From the NCBI GenBank assembly GCA_964528085.1, contig CAZGRE010000015.1, forward strand, positions 1-29,406: a stretch of 29,406 nt of DNA. Reading direction: 5' to 3'. Below the pieces are notes generated by a model. It saw only the letters and a list, made by a program, of their open reading frames with translations, did not search any database and was not told where the DNA came from. The DNA is from B2-G16 sp964528085 (lineage in GTDB: Bacteria; Bipolaricaulota; Bipolaricaulia; UBA7950; UBA9294). Position 1 is the first letter of the stretch. Every line of letters starts with the position of its first letter. Shown one piece after another: positions 21,301 to 28,208 of the stretch. The position numbers and the translations under genes are program-made.

Positions 21301-21317
21301 AAGGATCTGGTATCCTT
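21301..21317. promoter_or_regulatory. Inverted repeat AAGGAT-N5-ATCCTT at the znuA promoter
   Basis: Perfect 6-base arms (21301-21306 and 21312-21317) with a 5-base spacer. The right arm overlaps an extended -10-like TGGTATCCT, a suitable place for metal-dependent repression. A related AAGGATCCGGT occurs at 21244-21254, giving a direct repeat with 21301-21311, 57 bases apart. It does not match a Zur or MntR consensus that I know. Confidence 0.45.
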
Positions 21318-21332
21318 GTATGAAAGGAAGGG

Positions 21333-22226
21333 ATGATGAACCGGATCGTTCTTCTAGGACTGTTGATCTTCGGGCTCTCCCTGTCGGTGGGCGCCAGCCC
21401 GCTACGCGTCTTGTGTACGACGACGATCGTCGGTGACGTCGTCTCCCAGATCGGCGACGCAGATATCGACCTCACCGTCCTCCTTCCGGTGAACGCCGAC
21501 CCGCACGGGTTCGAGCCGACGCCGGATGAGATCGCGGCGATATCCGATGCCGACTTGGTCTTTATAAACGGCGCCGGGCTCGAGCTCGGGATATCGCCGT
21601 TCCTCGAGATGGCAAGCGGGCTTGTCGTCTCGCTATCCGATTTCATCCCCCTCCACCGGCTTGAGGCGGGCGATGAAGAGGAAGAGGCCTGGTTCGACCC
21701 GCACGTCTGGTTCGACCCGAGAAACGTCATGACCTGGAGCGCGGTGATCGCCAAGACGCTCGGGGACCTCGATCCAGCGAACCGACCGGCGTACGAGGAG
21801 AGGGCAGAGGCGTATCGCTCCAAGCTCGAACGTCTCGATTCCTGGATCGTCGAGCAGGTCGGGAAGATCCCGGAGGAGAACCGCAAGCTCGTCACCGACC
21901 ACGCCGCGTTCGGCTACTTCGCCACGAGGTACGGGTTCGAGCAGGTGGGAGCGGTCTTCCCCGGGTTCAGCACGCTATCCTCCCCATCGGCGCGGGAGCT
22001 CGCCGAACTCGAGGATAAGATCCGAGCCTTCGGGATACCGGCGATATTCGTCGGGACGACGGTTAACCCATCGCTCGCCGAGCAGATCGCAGCCGATACG
22101 GAGACGAGGGTCGTTTTCCTCTACACCGGGTCGTTGAGCGGGCCGGACGGGCCTGCGGGAAGCTACATCGACCTCATGCGCTACGATGTAGAGGCGATCG
22201 TAAGAGGCCTGGCGGGGGAGGAATGA
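21333..22226 (+). CDS. znuA: Zinc-type ABC transporter substrate-binding protein
   Basis: 297 residues of the ZnuA/TroA (cluster A-I) family with a signal peptide (to about residue 21, no lipobox Cys, so soluble in a periplasm). Metal ligands are readable: His58 in NADPHGFEP, His124 in FDPHVWFDP and His190 in VTDHAAFGYFA. His at the third place points to zinc; manganese members normally have Glu there. Zinc ZnuA proteins often carry a His-rich loop before the second ligand. Here that spot is a short acidic run (DEEEEAW, about 114-120). First gene of the znuA-znuC-znuB unit, with ATGA overlap to the next. Confidence 0.93.
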   Translation: MMNRIVLLGLLIFGLSLSVGASPLRVLCTTTIVGDVVSQIGDADIDLTVLLPVNADPHGFEPTPDEIAAISDADLVFINGAGLELGISPFLEMASGLVVSLSDFIPLHRLEAGDEEEEAWFDPHVWFDPRNVMTWSAVIAKTLGDLDPANRPAYEERAEAYRSKLERLDSWIVEQVGKIPEENRKLVTDHAAFGYFATRYGFEQVGAVFPGFSTLSSPSARELAELEDKIRAFGIPAIFVGTTVNPSLAEQIAADTETRVVFLYTGSLSGPDGPAGSYIDLMRYDVEAIVRGLAGEE

Positions 22227-23026
22227 ATGTGAAGGGGCGCGCGGAGCACGAGGAAGGTGCGGCCGCGATCGCGGTCCACGACCTCACTGCCGGATACGAC
22301 GGCCGCATCGCCATATCCGACATCACGTTTGAGGTTAAACCGGGAGAGCGCCTCGCGATCGCCGGGCCGAACGGGGCGGGGAAGAGCACACTCCTCAAGG
22401 CAATCGCCGGCCTCCTCCCGCCGAGCAGGGGAAGGATCAGGATCTACGGCCATCCGCCGAAGGGGCACATCTGCATCGCCTACCTCCCGCAGCGGAGCGA
22501 GGTCGATTGGAACTTCCCGGTCACCGTCTTCGACGTCGTGATGATGGGCCGGACCGTGAGGCTCGGGGTCTTCCGCCGGCCCGGCCCTTCCGACCGGGAG
22601 CTCGTCCGATCCTCCCTCGAGCGGGTAGGGCTGATCCACCTCTCAACCCGCCGGATCGGGGAGCTCTCAGGAGGACAGCAGCAACGGATGTTCATCGCGC
22701 GGGCCCTCGCTCAGGAGGCGGAGATCATCCTGCTGGATGAGCCGTTCGCCGGTCTCGATCCGAGCTCGAAGAACGGCGTGATCGGTCTCCTCGAGGGGTT
22801 GACCGGGGTAACCGTCCTCGTCGCCCTCCACGACCTCGGGATCGCCACCGCCCACTTCGACCGCGTCCTCCTCCTGAACAAGACGCTCCTCGGGATCGGC
22901 TTACCGGGAGAGGTGCTGACGCCTACGGCGCTTCAGCGCGCATACGGAAGCTGCCTGCGGATGGTCGAAACCGATGACGGGGTCCTCGTCGTCAACGACA
23001 CGGCCTGCTCAGGAGGTCAACCGTGA
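22223..23026 (+). CDS. znuC: Zinc ABC transporter ATP-binding protein
   Basis: 267 residues. Walker A GPNGAGKS at 48-55, Q-loop YLPQRSEVDW, signature LSGGQQQRM, Walker B EIILLDEPFAGLD and H-loop LVALHDLG are all intact. The QRSEVDWNFPVTVFDVVMMGR stretch is characteristic of ATPases for Mn/Zn uptake. It energises the permease encoded next (GTGA overlap) for import of the metal carried by the binding protein. Confidence 0.95.
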   Translation: MNVKGRAEHEEGAAAIAVHDLTAGYDGRIAISDITFEVKPGERLAIAGPNGAGKSTLLKAIAGLLPPSRGRIRIYGHPPKGHICIAYLPQRSEVDWNFPVTVFDVVMMGRTVRLGVFRRPGPSDRELVRSSLERVGLIHLSTRRIGELSGGQQQRMFIARALAQEAEIILLDEPFAGLDPSSKNGVIGLLEGLTGVTVLVALHDLGIATAHFDRVLLLNKTLLGIGLPGEVLTPTALQRAYGSCLRMVETDDGVLVVNDTACSGGQP

Positions 23027-23904
23027 ACCCCCTCGAACTCGTGATTACCCCGTTCCGCTACCCGTTCATGGTCCGGGCGCTGATCGCTGCCGTTCTCGTC
23101 GGTGGGCTGAGTGGGATCGTCGGCTCGTACGTCGTCCTCCGCTCGATGGCCTTCCTCGGGGATGCGCTCGCCCATTCCGTCCTCCCGGGGATCGCCGTCG
23201 GTTTCATCGTCTCCGGCCGGGGTGACCGCCACGCCCTCTTCTGGTGGGCGCTCGGTACGGCGATCGGGATCTCCCTCGGCGTCGGGTGGATCAGCCGTCA
23301 GGGGAGGATAAAGGAGGAGACGGCGATCGGGATCGTCTTCGCCGGGATGTTCTCGCTCGGGATCGCCCTGATATCGACCGTCCGCGGGTTCGCCGTCGAC
23401 CTCGTCCACTTCCTGTTCGGGAACGTCCTCGGAGCATCCCCATGGGATATCCTCATGATCGCTGCCTTCGGAGGAGGGGTGATCTTGATTGTATTCATCT
23501 TCTACAAGGAGTTTCTGATCGTCTCGTTCGATCCGACCTTGGCCACGACCCTCCGCCTCCCTGTCTCGTTCTACCGCTACCTCCTCCTCGTCCTGATCGC
23601 GATAACGGTCGTCGTCTCCCTCCAGACGGTCGGGCTCGCCCTGATGCTCGCGATGCTGATCACGCCGGCGACGACCGGCTACCTCATCGCCCGGCGCCTC
23701 CCTGGAATGATGGGGATCGCCTCGGCGACCGGGGTTCTATCCGGTATCATCGGGCTCTACCTCTCCTTCTACTTCGGGATCGCCTCCGGCGCGGCGATCG
23801 TCCTCGTAGCGATCGGGTTCTTCCTCGTAGCCCTCCTTGTCTCACCGCGCCGCGGCCTGATCCGACGCCTCATACCAGCGGCAAATGGAAAGGAGAGGGG
23901 ATGA
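23023..23904 (+). CDS. znuB: Zinc ABC transporter permease
   Basis: 293 residues starting with a GTG that overlaps the ATPase stop (GTGA), with AGGAGG seven bases upstream. Eight or nine TM segments follow the cluster A-I permease plan. Landmarks include SYVVLRSMAFLGDALAHSVLPGIAVGF, the conserved region that contacts the ATPase, and VSLQTVGLALMLAMLITPATTGYLIARRLPGMM. It forms the membrane channel of the uptake system with the two genes before it. The stop is followed five bases later by the start of the E1/rhodanese gene. Confidence 0.95.
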   Translation: MNPLELVITPFRYPFMVRALIAAVLVGGLSGIVGSYVVLRSMAFLGDALAHSVLPGIAVGFIVSGRGDRHALFWWALGTAIGISLGVGWISRQGRIKEETAIGIVFAGMFSLGIALISTVRGFAVDLVHFLFGNVLGASPWDILMIAAFGGGVILIVFIFYKEFLIVSFDPTLATTLRLPVSFYRYLLLVLIAITVVVSLQTVGLALMLAMLITPATTGYLIARRLPGMMGIASATGVLSGIIGLYLSFYFGIASGAAIVLVAIGFFLVALLVSPRRGLIRRLIPAANGKERG

Positions 23905-23908
23905 TAGA

Positions 23909-25051
23909 GTGAACGGTTTGAGTGACGAAGAGTTGAAGCGTTACAGCCGCCAAATCATCCTCCCCGGAATCGGGTCGACCGGCCAACGGAGGCTGAAGGA
24001 GGCGCGCGTTCTGATCGTCGGGGTAGGAGGGCTCGGAAGCCCGGTCTCCCTATACCTAGCCGCCGCCGGTGTGGGGAGGATCGGGCTCGTCGACCACGAC
24101 TCGGTCAATGTCTCGAACCTGCAGCGGCAGGTGGTCCATTCCTCGACCGAGATCGGAAGATCGAAGGTCTCCTCGGCGGCAAGGAGGCTCTCCGAGCTGA
24201 ACCCGCTGATCGACGTCGTCGAATACGATGAGCCGTTCACATCGGCATCCGCCGAGAGGATCGCGGAGGGGTACGACCTGATCGTCGATGGGACGGACAA
24301 CTTCCCGACCCGGTACCTGATAAACGACCTGTCGCTCAAGATGCGGATCCCGTTCGTCTACGGCGCGATCTTCCGGATGGAGGGGCAGGTGAGCGTCTTC
24401 CCAGGGAAGGATGGGCCGTGCTACCGGTGCCTATTCCCCGAGCCTCCACCTCCGGAGAGCGTCCTGACCTGCGATGAGGCCGGGGTGCTGGGGGTCGTGC
24501 CCGGGACGATCGGGACGATTCAGGCGACCGAGGCGGTCAAGCTGATCCTCGGGATCGGGAGCCCGCTGATCGGCCGCCTCCTCGTCTACGATGCGCTCGA
24601 GATGCACCTCGAAACGATCACGATCACGAGGGATCGGGACTGCCCCGTCTGCCACCTCCCCCCGGATGAGATAGAGCTGATCGACTATCAGGGGTTCTGC
24701 GGGGTTCCGACAGGGGTGATCGACCTCCCTGATGAGGCGAGGATAACACCGAAGGGGTTGAAGGAGCTCCTCGCCTCCGGGGAGAGGGTCACCCTCCTCG
24801 ACATCCGCCAGCCGGCGGAGTGGGAGATCTCCCATATCGACGGGGCGATCCTCATCCCGCATGATAGGCTCCGATCGAGCCTGGATAGGCTCGATCGCAA
24901 CGAGAGGATCGTCGTCATCTGCCACACCGGCGTCCGCTCGGCCCGCGCCGTCCTCCTCCTTCGGGATGCCGGATTCAGCAGGGCGCTGAACCTGGAGGGC
25001 GGCCTCGAACGCTGGAGGGCCGAGGTCGATCCCTCACTCCCCGACTACTGA
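23909..25051 (+). CDS. MoeZ-like E1 enzyme: ThiF/MoeB adenylyltransferase fused to rhodanese
   Basis: 380 residues from the GTG at 23909, with AGGAGAGGGG nine bases upstream. The N-terminal 250 residues are a ThiF/MoeB fold: ATP loop GVGGLGSP (38-45), SNLQRQ, DGTDNFPTRYLIND and TCDEAGVLGVVPGTIG. Two zinc-binding pairs, CYRC and CPVC, are present. The C-terminal 95 residues are a rhodanese domain with active-site loop CHTGVRS (Cys338) before ARAVLLLRDAGF. Such fusions adenylate a ThiS/MoaD/CysO-type sulfur carrier and load it with sulfur for thiamine, molybdopterin, cysteine or tRNA thiolation. No carrier gene is in the window. It follows the zinc-uptake operon and its own zinc site gives a plausible link. 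Confidence 0.93.
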   Translation: MNGLSDEELKRYSRQIILPGIGSTGQRRLKEARVLIVGVGGLGSPVSLYLAAAGVGRIGLVDHDSVNVSNLQRQVVHSSTEIGRSKVSSAARRLSELNPLIDVVEYDEPFTSASAERIAEGYDLIVDGTDNFPTRYLINDLSLKMRIPFVYGAIFRMEGQVSVFPGKDGPCYRCLFPEPPPPESVLTCDEAGVLGVVPGTIGTIQATEAVKLILGIGSPLIGRLLVYDALEMHLETITITRDRDCPVCHLPPDEIELIDYQGFCGVPTGVIDLPDEARITPKGLKELLASGERVTLLDIRQPAEWEISHIDGAILIPHDRLRSSLDRLDRNERIVVICHTGVRSARAVLLLRDAGFSRALNLEGGLERWRAEVDPSLPDY

Positions 25052-26376
25052 GCCGGCAGCCTCTTTCTCGTCTCGTTAAACGCGATCCCCAGCCGTTCGA
25101 GCTCATCGAGGACGGGATCGTAGATCTCGGGGATCGTCGGGATACGGACCCCGGTGAGGTCGATCTCGCCGAGGAGGATCAGCTTCGCCGCGACAGCCGC
25201 CGGGAGCCCGACGAGCCTCGACATCGCCGTATCCCCGTTCGGTATCCCGTACTCGATCAGGGTGGCGGTGATCTCCTCCGAGCGGTCGGGGTATTCGACG
25301 ATGAACTGATGCTGCATCACGAGCATATCCCTCTCCCCCGGGGCGTACTGCATCTTCGAGAGCATCACCGAGGCGAGAAGGTCGAGATAGGAGTTCGCGC
25401 CGGGAGGGACCGGCTCGTCGCTCAGAAGCCCGAGCCATTCGAGGTTGGCCAACTCCTTCGAATCGACCGGAAGGCCGAGCCACTCTGCCAAATCACCCTT
25501 CAGATCGGCCCCGTCCGACCGGATGATCCGGGTGGTGACCTGAGAGAGGGTGAGCCCGGATAGGTCGCGCTCCTCCTCATCGAGGAGGCCGAGATCGACG
25601 ATTGCCTTCAATGTGTTGCACCAACCCGGATAGCGGAGGGTCCCGCGGAACATGTCGCGGACCGATTCGATCCCGTAGCTTTCGATGTAGGGGAGGGAGT
25701 CGCGGTTCGGGTAGACCTCAAGCTCGCCGAACCCCTCTATTTTCGTCGTCCAATGATGGGCGAACAGCTCCGATGCAGGGACATCGACCACTTTGCCGTC
25801 CTTCAGATACCGGGCCGGGTTCTTCCCGGCGAGGAGGACCCCGCGTGGGGCCCAGGAGAACTTGTATCCGAACGGGTTGTCGTTCGCCTCAGGTGCGGGG
25901 AGCCCGCCAGTGTTCGAGGTGAACGAGACGAGCCTCCCCCCTGAACCCTTGATCCGGTCTATCACCCGCATCGCCGACATGTGATCGATCCCGGGATCGA
26001 CCCCGATCTCGTTCAGGAGGATGACCCCTGCATCGCGTGCCGGCCCGTCGAGGGAGCGCATATCGTCCTTGGCGTAGGAGGTCGTCACCATGTCCTTCCC
26101 GTGCTTGACGCACAATCGGGCGACGAGCGGATGATAGACGTATGGGAGGAGGCTGATCGAAAGGTCGTGATCCGCGATCAGCCGCTCGAGGGCGGCCTCA
26201 TCATGGACGTCGAGGCCGAGCGCCTCACCGTTTTTTGCATCCCCGACCAGCCGTCTTGCCTTCTCCACCGTCCGGCTCGCGACCGTGACGGTGAACCGAT
26301 CGGCATCCAACAGATAACGGACGAGCGGGCCGGCGACAAGGCCTGCCCCGAGAACGAGTACCCTCTTCACATTCAC
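25045..26376 (-). CDS. Saccharopine dehydrogenase (glutamate-forming type)
   Basis: 443 residues with an N-terminal Rossmann fold (VLVLGAGLVAGPLVRYL) and the saccharopine dehydrogenase core: ISLLPYVYHPLVARLCVKHGKDMVTTSY, LLNEIGVDPGIDHMSAM and GGLPAPEANDNPFGYKFSWAPRG. The C-terminal domain has GIPNGDTAMSRLVGLPAA. It matches the Lys9/AASS C-terminal half, which oxidises saccharopine to glutamate and aminoadipate semialdehyde with NAD(P). The LKR gene lies six bases upstream, so the two halves of the eukaryotic AASS fusion appear here as separate operon genes. Start is the GTG at 26376 (AAAGGAGC two bases away) or a second GTG at 26370. Its 3' end overlaps the convergent E1/rhodanese gene by 7 bases. 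Confidence 0.93.
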   Translation of the reverse strand: MNVKRVLVLGAGLVAGPLVRYLLDADRFTVTVASRTVEKARRLVGDAKNGEALGLDVHDEAALERLIADHDLSISLLPYVYHPLVARLCVKHGKDMVTTSYAKDDMRSLDGPARDAGVILLNEIGVDPGIDHMSAMRVIDRIKGSGGRLVSFTSNTGGLPAPEANDNPFGYKFSWAPRGVLLAGKNPARYLKDGKVVDVPASELFAHHWTTKIEGFGELEVYPNRDSLPYIESYGIESVRDMFRGTLRYPGWCNTLKAIVDLGLLDEEERDLSGLTLSQVTTRIIRSDGADLKGDLAEWLGLPVDSKELANLEWLGLLSDEPVPPGANSYLDLLASVMLSKMQYAPGERDMLVMQHQFIVEYPDRSEEITATLIEYGIPNGDTAMSRLVGLPAAVAAKLILLGEIDLTGVRIPTIPEIYDPVLDELERLGIAFNETRKRLPAQ

Positions 26377-26382
26377 GCTCCT

Positions 26383-27705
26383 TTACTCAACGTCTGCGGC
26401 CGATTCCAGGTATCTCCCGATGTAACGATAGTCCGGGGTCAGCTCGCCCCGATGGGCGATCACCGCTCGCTTCAGCGGAGGGGGGAGGTCGAGGTCGGGG
26501 AAGGCGACCGTGTAATCGGCCGATGCTATCGCCGGGACGAACCCCTTCAGTATCCCGCTGAAATACGCCGATGACTCGCGCGGAAGCTCGGTCGGGAGGA
26601 TATCGACCGCCATCAATACAGGCCCCTCACCCTCGACCCCGGACCTTACGGAACCGTCGGTCGGATCGTAAACGTAGACCGGATCGTCCGGCTCGGTCGC
26701 CTTCACCGTCACCTCTATTCCCCCCTCGACGTCGCAGCTGATGTCACCGATGACGCGCAGCTTCGGCCGCCCGGAGGCGTAGAGCTCCTTTATCGCCGCA
26801 CGGGTCACGAGCCGGGGATAGCGCGGTTCCCAGTAGATGCAGTTGAGGAGGACGTGGAGGTGCGGGAGATAGCGCGTGAACGCCCCCCGGTAGCGCTCGG
26901 GACGATCGTAGTACTCCTCAAGGTCGAACGGCTCGGCCCGGTCGATCCGAAGGACGGTGTCCTCCTCCTTGAAGACGACCTTGACGATCGGCCTTTCTCG
27001 CCCGGCATCCCTGTAGCCGCCCTCTAGGAGCCCTTTTGCCGAGATCTCCTCGATCGGGAGGAGGTCGAGGATCTCCTGTGCCCCTTTCGATACGTTCCCG
27101 TAGCCGGCGATACCGATGACAAGAGGAAAGATCTCATCCGGAAGGCCCTCCCTCTCGATCCGCTCCCCGACCGCCCGGACCGCACCCTTCGCCGCCTCGA
27201 GGTTCGGATAGGTAGACGCCTGGGCGATATCGGTGAACGGGTTTTCGATCCCCTCCCAGGCGAGCCTCCGGCCGAGAGCCCACAGGGTGTCGATCGCACC
27301 GGCGAGCCCGGCAAAGTTCCCGAAGAAGATCAGCCTCCTTCCGGCATCATCGACGATCCTCTCGTAGTCGATGATCGTGCAACGAAGATCGAGGGCGCGC
27401 CTGAGCATCGGCATGTTCGCCGGCTGCCCCTTTATCGTGTGGGAGAAGAAGGTATAGACCTTCCCTTCCTCGAAGACGTCCACTGGGATCTCCTTCAGGC
27501 CGATGATCACCGGCGCTTCCTTGAGGGAGTCGACGACGGGAAGTCCGAGGCTTCGATACTCCTCGTCGGTGAACGCGCGCTTGTTCGAGGATTGGACGAT
27601 GATCTCGATCCCGGAATCGGCGAGCTCCCTCACGTCCTCAGGGACGAGCGGGGTGCGCCGCTCCCAGTGATACATGTCCTCCCTCCGGATCCCGACGATC
27701 GCCAC
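26383..27705 (-). CDS. Lysine-ketoglutarate reductase-like protein (AASS N-terminal half)
   Basis: 440 residues from the GTG at 27705, which has GAGGAGGTGGAGG six bases upstream. The frame is open to a GTG at 27771 without such a site. Alanine dehydrogenase-like fold: VAIVGIRREDMYHWERRTPLVPEDV at the start is the family signature, followed by EAPVIIGLKEIP and YTFFSHTIKGQPANMPMLRRAL. A Rossmann motif GYGNVSKG lies near residue 201, and PHLHVLLNCIYWEPRYPRLVTR and LRVIGDISCDVEGGIEVT come later. LKR condenses lysine and 2-oxoglutarate to saccharopine. With the adjacent dehydrogenase this gives the saccharopine route of lysine breakdown, or, in reverse, lysine synthesis from aminoadipate. Direction cannot be told; no other AAA-pathway gene is visible. 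Confidence 0.92.
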   Translation of the reverse strand: MAIVGIRREDMYHWERRTPLVPEDVRELADSGIEIIVQSSNKRAFTDEEYRSLGLPVVDSLKEAPVIIGLKEIPVDVFEEGKVYTFFSHTIKGQPANMPMLRRALDLRCTIIDYERIVDDAGRRLIFFGNFAGLAGAIDTLWALGRRLAWEGIENPFTDIAQASTYPNLEAAKGAVRAVGERIEREGLPDEIFPLVIGIAGYGNVSKGAQEILDLLPIEEISAKGLLEGGYRDAGRERPIVKVVFKEEDTVLRIDRAEPFDLEEYYDRPERYRGAFTRYLPHLHVLLNCIYWEPRYPRLVTRAAIKELYASGRPKLRVIGDISCDVEGGIEVTVKATEPDDPVYVYDPTDGSVRSGVEGEGPVLMAVDILPTELPRESSAYFSGILKGFVPAIASADYTVAFPDLDLPPPLKRAVIAHRGELTPDYRYIGRYLESAADVE

Positions 27706-27797
27706 TTCCTCCACCTCCTCGAATCCCTGATCCGAACCGTGCTTGGGACTGAAGTATATCGGAGGGTTCACCCACCGGCAATCGTCGATCCGGCCGG

Positions 27798-28208
27798 TCA
27801 GAACGACTTGAAGATCCGCGCCGAGGGGCGTCCGGGGGCGGATACCTGAAGGTCGAGGAAATACCCGAACGGGGTCTGGGTCGCCTCGTACCCGGAGTCG
27901 ATCAGCCGCTTCTGCGCTCCATTAAGGATGGACCTGGCGAACTCGGGGGAGGCCTTCGATTCGGCGAGATGGGCGAACGAGTGAAGGACGATCCTATCGG
28001 TTCCGTTCTTCCGCGCCGCCCACTTTAAGACCTTGACGAGCTTCGTCTCGATCCCGGATCGATCATCCTCGTCCGATCCCTCAAGGTGGATGAACCCGAC
28101 GAGGGCCCCATCGATCCTCCGCTCCTCATCGAGGTCCGGCTCGGACTCGATCGTCTTGATCGTCGTCCGGTAAGAGAAAAAATCGGCGTAGATAAGGAGG
28201 AGCTTCAT
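27798..28208 (-). CDS. Free-standing archaeal-type ThrRS editing-domain protein
   Basis: 136 residues matching the N-terminal editing domain of archaeal threonyl-tRNA synthetases, a D-Tyr-tRNA deacylase-like fold. Landmarks are the start MKLLLIYADFFSYR, the strand LVGFIHLEG, IVLHSFAHLAESKASPEFARSIL (FAHL contains the conserved His) and TPFGYFLDLQVSAPGRP. In archaea this domain clears Ser-tRNA(Thr) and is usually fused to ThrRS. Here it is alone, with no ThrRS catalytic domain nearby. From memory of the Pyrococcus protein, the catalytic Lys after PFGYY and the Glu 13 residues on fall at Leu and Arg here. Its ATG overlaps the MFS stop (ATGA), and 92 bases separate it from LKR. Confidence 0.85.
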   Translation of the reverse strand: MKLLLIYADFFSYRTTIKTIESEPDLDEERRIDGALVGFIHLEGSDEDDRSGIETKLVKVLKWAARKNGTDRIVLHSFAHLAESKASPEFARSILNGAQKRLIDSGYEATQTPFGYFLDLQVSAPGRPSARIFKSF

